A stretch of DNA of 35,677 nucleotides from Bacillota bacterium (GTDB taxonomy: Bacteria > Bacillota > Clostridia > Acetivibrionales > Acetivibrionaceae), in NCBI GenBank assembly GCA_023421115.1, contig JAEZUI010000120.1:1-35677 (forward strand), given 5' to 3'. The notes under the pieces are model-generated. The model was not told where the DNA came from. It saw only the letters and a list, made by a program, of their open reading frames with translations, and did not search any database. Position numbers and translations under genes: made by a program. The first letter of the stretch is position 1. Each line of letters starts with the position of its first letter. Positions 16,479 to 24,763 of the stretch are shown in pieces.

Positions 16479-17723
16479 ATGAAAAAGAGGTATGGGCACA
16501 AAAAATCGAGAATAATATTTTTTACGGTACTAAAGACAATAACGGTAATGGGTTTAGCTATGCTAGCTGTAAAGGTAGGTGTGGCAGGAGGAGATCTTCT
16601 TTACAATTCCGATAAAATGATTGTTGCAAGTATTGATGTGGACAACTATCGGTCGGCACTAAAAAATTCACTTCCTATTATAGATACGATATATAATAGC
16701 GGAACCTCAAGCAATTCATTGTCGGGACATGTAAAAGGACTTTTCAACGACTTATTTCATTTTGACCTAAACAGCCCGATGACTATTTTGAATGCACAAT
16801 CGTCCTTATTTCACAATTATTATAGCGGTGACTATCAGAAACTTTTGGCTGAAAAAAAAAGCAGTGACTATAAACGTTTTAATTTTTCCGTAATTGTAAA
16901 GGATGATGGAAAGGAAGAACATTATGCCGATCCAGTTATAAGCAGCATATATATTGAAGAAACCGAAGAACATAGCGTTAACGATGATGATGCTGTCTCC
17001 TATGGAAAGATAGCGATTAACAACGATACAAAATATAAAATTAATGTTGAAGATATTATGAAAGAGCCATTAAAGCTGGATTTTAGTAAAAAGGGTCCTG
17101 AAATTCTTATTTATCACACACATACAACGGAGAGTTATTTAAGGGATATCAGCAAGCTGAATAAGGAAGGGGTACAAACCAGATCGAATGATAACAGGTT
17201 GAATGTAGTAAGGGTAGGTGAAGAGCTTTCGCAGCTGCTTAGGAAGGATTATGGTGTTGAGGTAATACATAATGCAGCGGTACATGATTATTCCGGGACT
17301 TCAGGTGCCTATGGCAGATCACTTAATACTGCATCAAATATTTTAAAAAGTTATCCGTCAATAAAAATAGCTATTGATTTACATAGAGATGCACTTAAAG
17401 ACAATCAGCTTAGAGTTGTAACCGATATAAACGGCAAAAAAGCAGCAAAAATTATGTTCGTTGTGGGAACCGATGCAACAGGACTTACCCATCCGAATTG
17501 GAGGGAGAACCTGAAACTTGCCATAACTCTTCAGAAAAAACTTGACAAAAAGTATCCGGGTTTGACAAGACCTATCCTAATAAGCTATAACAGGTATAAT
17601 CAGCATTTGGCAAACGGTGGAATGCTTGTAGAGGTTGGAGGAGATGGAAATTTGATGAGTGAATGCCTTGAAAGTATGAAATATTTAGCAGAGACAATAG
17701 GTGAAATTGTAGATAATAAATAA
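16479..17723 (+). CDS. spoIIP: Stage II sporulation protein P
   Basis: Peptidoglycan amidase/endopeptidase of the DMP complex (with SpoIID and SpoIIM) that degrades septal wall during engulfment in the mother cell. The protein is 414 residues, with one N-terminal membrane helix at about residues 11-35. The C-terminal catalytic domain starts near residue 205 with ILIYHTHTTESY, where the His and Glu are the zinc/active-site residues of the family. It continues with IAIDLHRDAL and VVGTDATGLTHPNW, and ends with MLVEVGGDGN. Start ATG 16479, GGAGG 5 bases upstream. It stands upstream of the lepA-hemW-hrcA block, as in Bacillus, but separated from it by accessory genes. The neighbour gpr is not present in the window. 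Confidence 0.95.
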   Translation: MKKRYGHKKSRIIFFTVLKTITVMGLAMLAVKVGVAGGDLLYNSDKMIVASIDVDNYRSALKNSLPIIDTIYNSGTSSNSLSGHVKGLFNDLFHFDLNSPMTILNAQSSLFHNYYSGDYQKLLAEKKSSDYKRFNFSVIVKDDGKEEHYADPVISSIYIEETEEHSVNDDDAVSYGKIAINNDTKYKINVEDIMKEPLKLDFSKKGPEILIYHTHTTESYLRDISKLNKEGVQTRSNDNRLNVVRVGEELSQLLRKDYGVEVIHNAAVHDYSGTSGAYGRSLNTASNILKSYPSIKIAIDLHRDALKDNQLRVVTDINGKKAAKIMFVVGTDATGLTHPNWRENLKLAITLQKKLDKKYPGLTRPILISYNRYNQHLANGGMLVEVGGDGNLMSECLESMKYLAETIGEIVDNK

Positions 17724-17767
17724 AACTTTTTAAGGCAATAATAAATATGCTTCTTAAATTTATAAAT

Positions 17768-17781
17768 GCAGCTTAAGCTGC
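17768..17781. repeat. Perfect 14-bp palindrome after spoIIP
   Basis: GCAGCTTAAGCTGC lies 45 bases after the spoIIP stop and 10 bases before the ribosome binding site of the next gene. There is no T-tract, so it is not a terminator; a small hairpin or a protein-binding dyad are both possible. Confidence 0.4.
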
Positions 17782-17801
17782 GTCATACATCGGAGATAAT
17801 A

Positions 17802-18098
17802 ATGAATAGGGTTCAAAAGTTTAGAGAGATAAGGCATTTTAGAATAAAGTTAATAATAATATTTTTTGTTTTTATTTTAACTCTTTTTGCTGGACTTGGT
17901 GCAGTTGATTACTCAATGAGCAGTTTGTTGAGTGATGAACAAAGAATACGCATATTTTCAATTCGTCCCTATGGTGAAGAATATTGTAAAATAAGCTTTT
18001 TTGACAATAGTTTATATATTAACACAAAATATATTTCAAGGGATTATAAAAGAATGGTCGATTGGCTTGATAGTAAAAGGAAATTATTGTCCCACTAA
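17802..18098 (+). CDS. Small membrane protein downstream of spoIIP
   Basis: A 98-residue protein of unknown function. The N-terminus is basic (MNRVQKFREIRHFRIK), followed by one strong membrane helix (about residues 17-38, LIIIFFVFILTLFAGLGAV). About 60 residues then lie outside, with a conserved-looking FSIRPYGEEYCKISFFDNSL and no catalytic motif. ATG 17802 is chosen because GGAG (17792-17795) is 6 bases upstream; the ATG at 17766 overlaps the palindrome and lacks a site. In Bacillus the small membrane gene yqxA occupies this same slot between spoIIP and lepA; positional equivalence is noted, homology is not claimed. Probably cotranscribed with spoIIP. Its stop lies next to inverted repeat copy D. 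Confidence 0.6.
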   Translation: MNRVQKFREIRHFRIKLIIIFFVFILTLFAGLGAVDYSMSSLLSDEQRIRIFSIRPYGEEYCKISFFDNSLYINTKYISRDYKRMVDWLDSKRKLLSH

Positions 18099-18111
18099 TA
18101 TTTACGTAACA

Positions 18112-18160
18112 GATCTGATTTTTTGAAATAGTGATTGCAAAGTTATTTTTTGCAAACACT
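18112..18160 (-). repeat. AT-rich repeat family, partial copy D (inverted)
   Basis: Read on the - strand it gives ACTTTGCAATCACTATTTC followed by AAAAAAT, a near match to copy B with one mismatch over about 26 bases, preceded by a diverged GTGTTTGCAAAAAA box. Together with copy B it brackets spoIIP and the small membrane gene in inverted orientation. Confidence 0.7.
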
Positions 18161-18230
18161 TAAAAAGGATATTTACAAAATATTACGTCTTCGATATAAT
18201 TATTATATGATATTACCGTATTAGGGTATT

Positions 18231-18274
18231 CCTAAAGCTAACTTTTCGATATTGCCATTTCTTTAGGTTTTATT
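18231..18274 (+). terminator. Weak terminator-like hairpin
   Basis: CCTAAAG (18231-18237) pairs with CTTTAGG (18261-18267), then TTTTATT. The loop is 23 bases, so the call is weak. It could end the spoIIP transcript. The rest of 18161-18390 holds no gene that I can support. Confidence 0.4.
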
Positions 18275-18391
18275 CTATGGCTTTATGGAGTTTATATTGA
18301 ATATGTTATTTTTAGAAATTGCCTTACACAAGGATGTTTGAATTTTTCTAAAGGATGGCAAAGGATTGCTTTAGCATTGTAACGAAAATCA

Positions 18392-18430
18392 AACACTCGA
18401 TTACTTGTTTTGGTAATGGAAGTGTTTTTT
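18392..18430 (+). terminator. Intrinsic terminator-like hairpin
   Basis: AACACT (18392-18397) pairs with AGTGTT (18421-18426); ATTAC (18400-18404) pairs with GTAAT inside; the 3' arm is followed by TTTT. It is better formed than the hairpin at 18231. No gene lies in the 290 bases upstream, so it either backs up the spoIIP unit or ends an unannotated short RNA. Confidence 0.6.
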
Positions 18431-18472
18431 GCTGTTAAGAAGTTTGTGACGGTTTTATATTTCTTGTTTCAT

Positions 18473-18598
18473 CTCTTTCGAACGAAGTGAAAGAGGGAAA
18501 AACGTAGGGGCTCGAAGTCCCGGAGTTTTTGTTACCCCTCTTTCGAACGAAGTGAAAGAGGGAAAAACGTAGGGACTCGAAGTCCCGGAGTTTTTGTT
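18473..18598 (+). repeat. 65-bp double-hairpin unit in two tandem copies
   Basis: Unit 1 is 18473-18537 and unit 2 is 18538-18598. About 61 bases match with one difference (G at 18510, A at 18575). Each unit holds hairpin 1, CTCTTTC paired with GAAAGAG, and hairpin 2, GGG(G/A)CT-CGA-AGTCCC, followed by GGAGTTTTTGTT. The single change swaps a G-U for an A-U pair in hairpin 2, so folding is preserved. It lies about 100 bases before the phosphodiesterase start. Confidence 0.9.
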
Positions 18599-18697
18599 GA
18601 GGTATTATCCAATCAAATGTTCTAAATCCAGCGGGATAGAAGTGTTTACAATTGCAAAGAAAAAGCACTAGATATATGGTCTGGAGGCGAATAGTCT

Positions 18698-21448
18698 ATG
18701 AAAAAGTTTCTTATGTGTACATTTTTGTCAATAGTGATTACTATCCAAAGTAGTGCGCTTGTATATGGATATAATAATCCTGTTAAAGCAATAAATAATA
18801 AGTTTATGTTTAGCAGTTCAGTATATGGAAATTTTAGTGCTGTTTCTAATAAAAAAGCTAGTACACCAAAAATCATTTCAATCACCTATGAAAACGATTA
18901 TGTTTTTGGAATAAAGGGTATTATGCAAGCCAAACAAGTAAAATTTACTGCGAAAATGCAGGACTTTACCAGAAAAATAATTGATGGTGACCAATGTCAG
19001 TGGTATTTCAGCAATTCCGATATTGCAAAATATTCAAAGGGACAAATAAATATACTCAAAAAGGGTATGACCACAGCTACCGTCGTTATTGACGGTGTAT
19101 CTACCAGTTTTTTGTTATTTACAAAGGAAAGCGCAGAAGATAATTATGTATTGTATGAGGAGAATTTCAACAATTTATCCGAGGGTACAATACCTAAAGG
19201 GTGGATGAGAAAAGATGGCGCCCATGAGATAAATTCGTTTGTGAAAAACGGGGAATTCTTTATTGATGCAAGACATAATCAGGTAAGGGTTTTTTTACCG
19301 GAGTATTTAAATAAGTTTGGAAACTATAAGATTGAAGCAGATGTTACCAATTTAGATGCAAAGGATCCAATGCGTTGGAATTCAATAATGTATAGGATAC
19401 AAAATAATAATTATCCTTTTTATCAAATGACCGTCAGAAAGAAAGCTACTGCCGTAAATGGGACAGAATTTGCGGAAAGAGACATTTCAGATTCTTGGAT
19501 TGTTGGTAAAACCAACTTCTTTTACGAAGATATTGATGGGTCCAAAATGTATCATTATACTGTTAAAGCTTATAATAACATTGTAGAGCATTGGATCGGA
19601 AATGTAATGCTTATGAACTTGGAAATATGGAACAGATACCCCACTGGGGGAATAGGATTTCAAGCTAATGGCAGTATTATGAAGATTGACAACATAAAAA
19701 TATCTTTGTTGGAAGAGCCTCTTGCAAAGATGAATTCTCCAGAAGAAAATTTTACAAAAATTAATGAAGTTAATACAAAAATAGCTATGGCACCTACAAT
19801 AGTTACAGAAATAAAAAGCAAAAAAGAATTTGAAAGTCTTATTTCTGCAGGACAAGCTGCAACGGCTATTCTTTCAGTAAATAAAAAGCTTGAAGTCACA
19901 GGATTTGGTTCTAATGATGTGATAGGCACCGTTGCTTCATTTTATGAAGCTATGAAATCAAAAGTAATGCCTGCTTTCAGAGTAAACGATTATGAGTCGG
20001 CAAAAGCTATATCGGACTATTTAAAAGATCATGGAATAGAGGATGTCTTTGTTATATCAAAGTCTCCGGAGCTAGTTAAGCTCGCTAGAGAAAATTACGC
20101 CTTTATAAGGGGAATTGTTGAATTTGAAAAACTGCCTTCAAATTTAGACAGCAGCCAACTTATGAACTTAGGTAATTTTGCAAACAGTAATCTTTCCCGG
20201 ATAGTAGTGCTTCCTTTAGAAGCTGCAACAAAGAGCAACATACAATTTCTGCAGCAAAAATTGGTAACTGTGTGGACTAAAGATACAACAAAAGAGGATG
20301 ACAGTGAAAAGCTTGTTACACTCCACAAAATAATTACAGCAGGAACTAACGGTATTATAACCGATTCTACCGAAAAGGCCTTACAAGCGCTATCTTTCTA
20401 TAATAATAAAACAACCATTATTAGAAAGCCGTTTTTAATTGGTCACAGGGGTGTTCCTCATCTTGCGCCTGAGAATACTATTGAAGGATCCGAGCTTGCT
20501 TTTAAACTTGGAGCTGACATGGTCGAAAACGATATATGGCATACTATGCCAGGGGCTGATGGTAAACAGCACGTGGTAGTAATGCATGATGAAACTCTTG
20601 AACGCACTACCAATGGAAAAGGAAAAATTTACGAAAAGACTCTAGAACAAATTAGTACTTATTATGCCAATAGGCTGTTTACCGATAAATACCCTACGGC
20701 CAAAATTCCTACACTAGCTCAATATTTTGAAAGGTTCAGGGACAAAAACCAAGCTTTTTTTGTTGAAATAAAGAGCAGAGACCCTAAGACAGTCGATCAT
20801 TTTATTGAGCTTACAAAAAGGGTTGGAGCTAATGGACAAGCTATTGCTATTTCATCAAACGATGACCAACTAAAAAGAACTAAGGCACTTATGCCTGAAA
20901 TGCCTCTAGGTAATATAAGATCAGGGTATGACTTCAAAACTGATATTTATGGAGCTCTACGCTTTGTTTTATGGGAGGTTCAGAACCTTAATTCAAGCCT
21001 TATGCCAAACTGTGAAGCAATAAGCAAAGATTTTATGGAAATTGCAAAGCATAGAGGAATGACCATCTGGCCATGGCATATCAATGATAAGAGTACGGTT
21101 ATACAATATTTTAAAATGGGTACTTGGGGGATATCTACAGATTGCGCATATGTTCTTTCCGATTGGGCTGTGGATATTACACCAAAACAAAGTTTAGTAT
21201 CTATGAAAAACGGTGGGATAGCTTTACTTGAGGCAAACGTAAAAACTTACAACGGAACAATAAATAGTGTGGTTCCGGAGGTGCTTATCTTAAGTGGAGA
21301 AGAATGTATAGAAGTGAAAGGTGGGGCTATTACCGCTAAAAAAGCCGGCAATGCTTATGTAATGCTTCGCTATACGGCACGCTTATCCGATGTTGAAGAG
21401 GATGTCTATGATATTTACACTTCACCGGTGAAAATACAGGTTGAATAA
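18698..21448 (+). CDS. Secreted multidomain glycerophosphodiester phosphodiesterase
   Basis: A 916-residue exported protein. The signal peptide covers about residues 1-25 (MKKFLMCTFLSIVITIQSSA, then LVYG). Next come an Ig-like region (about 45-145), a jelly-roll/concanavalin-like module (about 148-335, starting YEENFNNLSEGTIPKGW), and a barrel-like segment without catalytic residues (about 365-565). The active GDPD domain (about 578-840) has the catalytic HRG with H583, then APENTIEG, the metal-ligand VENDIW and MHDETLERTTNG. A final Ig-like domain lacks an anchor or SLH repeats. GDPDs cleave glycerophosphodiesters to glycerol-3-phosphate and an alcohol; teichoic-acid or phospholipid headgroups are likely substrates. 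The start has GGAGG 10 bases upstream; a strong terminator follows. Confidence 0.88.
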   Translation: MKKFLMCTFLSIVITIQSSALVYGYNNPVKAINNKFMFSSSVYGNFSAVSNKKASTPKIISITYENDYVFGIKGIMQAKQVKFTAKMQDFTRKIIDGDQCQWYFSNSDIAKYSKGQINILKKGMTTATVVIDGVSTSFLLFTKESAEDNYVLYEENFNNLSEGTIPKGWMRKDGAHEINSFVKNGEFFIDARHNQVRVFLPEYLNKFGNYKIEADVTNLDAKDPMRWNSIMYRIQNNNYPFYQMTVRKKATAVNGTEFAERDISDSWIVGKTNFFYEDIDGSKMYHYTVKAYNNIVEHWIGNVMLMNLEIWNRYPTGGIGFQANGSIMKIDNIKISLLEEPLAKMNSPEENFTKINEVNTKIAMAPTIVTEIKSKKEFESLISAGQAATAILSVNKKLEVTGFGSNDVIGTVASFYEAMKSKVMPAFRVNDYESAKAISDYLKDHGIEDVFVISKSPELVKLARENYAFIRGIVEFEKLPSNLDSSQLMNLGNFANSNLSRIVVLPLEAATKSNIQFLQQKLVTVWTKDTTKEDDSEKLVTLHKIITAGTNGIITDSTEKALQALSFYNNKTTIIRKPFLIGHRGVPHLAPENTIEGSELAFKLGADMVENDIWHTMPGADGKQHVVVMHDETLERTTNGKGKIYEKTLEQISTYYANRLFTDKYPTAKIPTLAQYFERFRDKNQAFFVEIKSRDPKTVDHFIELTKRVGANGQAIAISSNDDQLKRTKALMPEMPLGNIRSGYDFKTDIYGALRFVLWEVQNLNSSLMPNCEAISKDFMEIAKHRGMTIWPWHINDKSTVIQYFKMGTWGISTDCAYVLSDWAVDITPKQSLVSMKNGGIALLEANVKTYNGTINSVVPEVLILSGEECIEVKGGAITAKKAGNAYVMLRYTARLSDVEEDVYDIYTSPVKIQVE

Positions 21449-21468
21449 TACTTTATACATGTTCCTTG

Positions 21469-21510
21469 AAAGTCCAAAATTTCGTATTCAGAGATTTTGG
21501 ACTTTACTTT
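21469..21510 (+). terminator. Intrinsic terminator after the phosphodiesterase gene
   Basis: AAAGTCCAAAAT (21469-21480) pairs perfectly with ATTTTGGACTTT (21494-21505) over a 13-base loop, followed by ACTTTT. Ends the gene as a single unit. Confidence 0.85.
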
Positions 21511-21600
21511 TAAGTATTAATATTTATCATTACAATGACGATATAGTTACTGATTTATTTATACGCTAATTTCTTATGATTATGAGAAGAGGTAACAATA

Positions 21601-23127
21601 ATGTTACACAATGACAAAAGTATTGATTTTGGTTGTAAGGAAGAATCATACAAACTTGCAATAAAGACAATTGCTACTTCGGTGCTGTTTGCTATTTTGG
21701 CGCTAATTGTTATTTCTACAGGAATTATGGGCGTAAAAAGCAACCAATTACTCTTAGCTTTATTAATTTTTTCTGTCTTTACCTACTGTATGCTCACAGC
21801 TGTGTGGTTTTTCAAACTCACCAACCCTTGGGTAAAGTATGCCATTATAGTGGTTTTGTCTTTAGGTGTATCTTGTGTAAATATTTTTTGCCGAATGAAT
21901 AAATTAAATGTTACTTGGCTTTATGTAGTGGTAATTGCAAGTATATTTTTATCAACAAAAGCAAACTGGTTTTCAATGGTTTTTCAGCTGCTAACGCTAA
22001 CCATAAGTGATTATATTGCAGTTACATATTTCCCTCAAAATTTTGACGGCACCACGCCTTGGTTTGTTTTGGCTATATCGAACGGTATACAGTTTATAAT
22101 AATGTCCCTGTTTTGTATTGCAATTAGTTATAAGATTTCCGGTTTGCTAAAAAGAATGAAAAAAGGTGAAGCAGAGAAGAAGAAGACTTTAGAGAGACTA
22201 GGTGACGTTTTGAAAGCGTCTTCAAGTGTTTCTGATACATTGAATAAGTCTGTAAATCAAATATCGGAAGCAGCAACTGAAAGTGAAAAACTAAATAGTA
22301 AAATAGCTGTAGATGTAGAACACTTACTGGCAAACTTTGAAAGTACATTGGTAGATATGGATTATGCTTTGAAAGCTACAGAAATTATTATGGAAAAACA
22401 CTCAAGTATTTCTCAAAAGGGACAAACAATAGCTGATATATTCAGTCAGGAAGATACAATGAATGACAGTGTACAAGTGATAATTGACAATGCAGTCAAG
22501 CTGATGCAAAGTATTGAAAATAGTACTGAAGAAGGTATGGAACTTGTTGATTTAATTCATCAAAATTCAATGGCGGTTATGAATACATTAGTACTTATTA
22601 ACGGAACCGTCGAGAAAATAAAATCTCTTTCTTTAAATGCTTATATAGAGGCTTCAAGAGCAGGAGATTTTCAGAATGGATTTGAGGTAGTAGCTTATGA
22701 TATTAAGAAGCTTGGAGAAAGAGCTGAAAAAGAAAGTCAAATGATTTTTTCATTGACAAAAGACACAACTTCGGAAATAGAGTTTGCTTGTAGATCCGTT
22801 AAGGAAGATATTGAATGTATCAAAGCTGGACAGGAGATTGTTCAAAAAGTCGAACAGCTCTTTGAAAAGGCATCTGTTGAAAACAAAAATGTCAACAAGC
22901 ATATTCAAGATGTAAATGACAATATAAAGTTTATTGCAGACAGTGATATAAATATCAATAAATTGGTAAAGTCCATAAAGGAGTTGAATGTTGAAAGTAT
23001 AGAAGAGCTTAGAGGTGTTTCTGAGATAACCGTGCAGCAAATTGAATCCTTTGATGAGTTTGTTGGTGTGCTAAAAGGTATGGAAAAGATAGCTGAAGAA
23101 CTAAAGAATGTTATTGGGACTCTCTAA
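21601..23127 (+). CDS. Six-helix membrane protein with degenerate chemoreceptor signalling domain (paralogue 1)
   Basis: A 508-residue protein. About six membrane helices fill residues 20-180 with no sizeable extracellular domain, followed by a long coiled-coil cytoplasmic region. The chemoreceptor hairpin tip (about residues 335-372) reads KIKSLSLNAYIEASRAGDFQ then NGFEVVAYDIKKLGER. The usual tip is IAxQTNLLALNAAIEAARAG followed by GFAVVAxEVxKLAE; here the QTN positions are replaced, while LNAxIEAxRAG and GFEVVA survive. Such a protein may sense a membrane or cytoplasmic cue, but normal CheA/CheW coupling is doubtful. Start ATG 21601 with AGAGG 8 bases upstream. Related throughout to the next gene (shared WVKY, a PQF-like loop, same helix plan). 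Chemoreceptor membership is clear; function is not. Confidence 0.8.
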   Translation: MLHNDKSIDFGCKEESYKLAIKTIATSVLFAILALIVISTGIMGVKSNQLLLALLIFSVFTYCMLTAVWFFKLTNPWVKYAIIVVLSLGVSCVNIFCRMNKLNVTWLYVVVIASIFLSTKANWFSMVFQLLTLTISDYIAVTYFPQNFDGTTPWFVLAISNGIQFIIMSLFCIAISYKISGLLKRMKKGEAEKKKTLERLGDVLKASSSVSDTLNKSVNQISEAATESEKLNSKIAVDVEHLLANFESTLVDMDYALKATEIIMEKHSSISQKGQTIADIFSQEDTMNDSVQVIIDNAVKLMQSIENSTEEGMELVDLIHQNSMAVMNTLVLINGTVEKIKSLSLNAYIEASRAGDFQNGFEVVAYDIKKLGERAEKESQMIFSLTKDTTSEIEFACRSVKEDIECIKAGQEIVQKVEQLFEKASVENKNVNKHIQDVNDNIKFIADSDININKLVKSIKELNVESIEELRGVSEITVQQIESFDEFVGVLKGMEKIAEELKNVIGTL

Positions 23128-23128
23128 G

Positions 23129-23160
23129 CTATCTCAAAAAATTTGATTTGCATTTTTTGC
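23129..23160 (+). repeat. AT-rich repeat family, short fragment E
   Basis: GCTATCTCAAAAAATTTGAT (23129-23148) matches the inner box of copies A and B. It begins two bases after the stop of the first receptor gene. The outer box is absent because coding sequence occupies that side. It may be a truncated copy or chance similarity in AT-rich DNA. Confidence 0.4.
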
Positions 23161-23231
23161 ACAGTAAAACAATGCTCTTTTTGTTTGGAGGCTTTTGTAT
23201 TTTCGACAATTGTTTGATAAGGGGTAAATTG

Positions 23232-24752
23232 ATGATCAAATGGGATGAAGAAAAAAATAATATATATATAGACAATGAAATTGAGTCAAACAATATATCT
23301 GCAAAGTTTCTGTTTGTTGCTTTCGTATTATTGATACCCGTAAGTGTTCTTGTGTACTTTAAAATTCTCGGAGAAAAAGTTGATATGCTTCCAGCATTAG
23401 TTGTATCAATCTTTATCTTAAGTATACCTGTATCGCTTATTTTGATTTTTAGAGTTAGAAGATGGTGGGTAAAATACTTACTTATAACTACGCTAATTTG
23501 TATTACAGGGATTCTAAGTATACAATCTGCAGGTGCATTTACTATTGCATGGATCGTAGCTTTAATATTTTCCTCATTATATTTTTCAAAGAAACTTACA
23601 TGGTATTGTTTTATATTGCTGATACTCGTACAGGCTTTTAGCTCTATTGCAGCGGTTAAAGTGTATCCTCAGTTTTATGGACATGTATGGTATGTTCAGG
23701 TTTTATCATTAGTCATGCAAATGCTCATAACCTTTCCGGCATTTTTGACACTGTCGAATCTAACAGAGTGCAGATTCAAAAATCTTGTCCAAAATGAAAA
23801 AGAGCAAAATTCAATGCTCGATAAGATGAACTCTATTGTAAATAAAACATCTGAAGCTGCAAAATATATCGCTATTGAAATAAAACATTATATATCTATA
23901 GTCGATAAGGCAAAAAATGCGAACGAAACCATGAATAGTCTAGCAAATAAGGTCGCTGCAAAAGCAAAGGATAATACACTACATATAAGTACTGCTCACA
24001 GTACAATCGAGAATATTTCACAAAAGCTTAATTTTACTTCTACAGATCTAGACAAGATAGCATATATGTCTTCGAAAGCCTTTGAAATTAAGCAACACGT
24101 GAAAGAGTTTATAGATAATGCTACGGAACAAATGATGAGTATAAGTAATAATAAACAGGAGAGTAAAGAGCTTATTTATAAGATAGGAGAACGATCCATA
24201 GAAGTAAAAAGAATAGTTGAAATTATATCTTCCATTGCAAGGGATACAAAATTGGTTGCTTTCAATGCACAGGTAGAATCTGCTAAAGCGGGTAATCAAG
24301 GAAAAGGTTTTGCTGTAATTGCCGTTGAGGTTGTGAAATTAGCAGAGCTAAATAAACAAGCCGCTACAGAAATAACTGAGCTTGTAAACAATATTCAGAG
24401 TTTATCAAAGAAGGCAGTTGAAAATATAGATATAGGCTCACAAATGATTGATAGAGGATTAGGTTCGTTCAATACTTTGAATGCCATATTTAATAGCTTT
24501 TCGGAAGTTAGTGATGAAAAGCAACGCCAAATTCAGATTCTGAGTAATGAGTCGAAGGAAATTGCAAAAGCAGCATTGGAAATAGCTCAAAGAGTTAAGA
24601 AAATAAAAGATATAAACCAAAAAAGTGCTGAGGAGTTTAAAGACGCAAGTGTTCTGACTCAGGAACAATTTAATTCCATGCAGCAAATAGTGTCTGTTGT
24701 AGATAAATGGGAAAGCCTATCAGACAAGCTTGTGGCCATAACAAAAGAGTAA
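23232..24752 (+). CDS. Six-helix membrane protein with degenerate chemoreceptor signalling domain (paralogue 2)
   Basis: A 506-residue protein with the same plan as its upstream neighbour: about 20 cytoplasmic residues, six membrane helices (about 25-185), then a coiled-coil signalling region. The hairpin tip near residues 330-375 reads SIARDTKLVAFNAQVESAKA then GKGFAVIAVEVVKLAEL. Compared with the chemoreceptor consensus QTNLLALNAAIEAARAG, it has DTKLVAFNAQVESAKAG. GKGFAVIAVEVVKLAE is well kept, so this copy is closer to a working receptor than paralogue 1. No HAMP or periplasmic domain is seen. ATG 23232 is preferred (AGGGG 7 bases upstream); a longer TTG frame from 23148 has no site and runs into repeat sequence. 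The 104-base gap to paralogue 1 carries repeat fragment E. Confidence 0.82.
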   Translation: MIKWDEEKNNIYIDNEIESNNISAKFLFVAFVLLIPVSVLVYFKILGEKVDMLPALVVSIFILSIPVSLILIFRVRRWWVKYLLITTLICITGILSIQSAGAFTIAWIVALIFSSLYFSKKLTWYCFILLILVQAFSSIAAVKVYPQFYGHVWYVQVLSLVMQMLITFPAFLTLSNLTECRFKNLVQNEKEQNSMLDKMNSIVNKTSEAAKYIAIEIKHYISIVDKAKNANETMNSLANKVAAKAKDNTLHISTAHSTIENISQKLNFTSTDLDKIAYMSSKAFEIKQHVKEFIDNATEQMMSISNNKQESKELIYKIGERSIEVKRIVEIISSIARDTKLVAFNAQVESAKAGNQGKGFAVIAVEVVKLAELNKQAATEITELVNNIQSLSKKAVENIDIGSQMIDRGLGSFNTLNAIFNSFSEVSDEKQRQIQILSNESKEIAKAALEIAQRVKKIKDINQKSAEEFKDASVLTQEQFNSMQQIVSVVDKWESLSDKLVAITKE

Positions 24753-24763
24753 AAGCGAATTAC

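Noticed and set aside
18473..18598. CRISPR-like repeat
   Set aside because: Two directly abutting 65-bp units with no spacers and no cas genes; this is a tandem duplication.
18435..18668. 77-residue - strand ORF across the tandem repeat
   Set aside because: Its sequence is just the translated repeat units; no ribosome binding site or family support.
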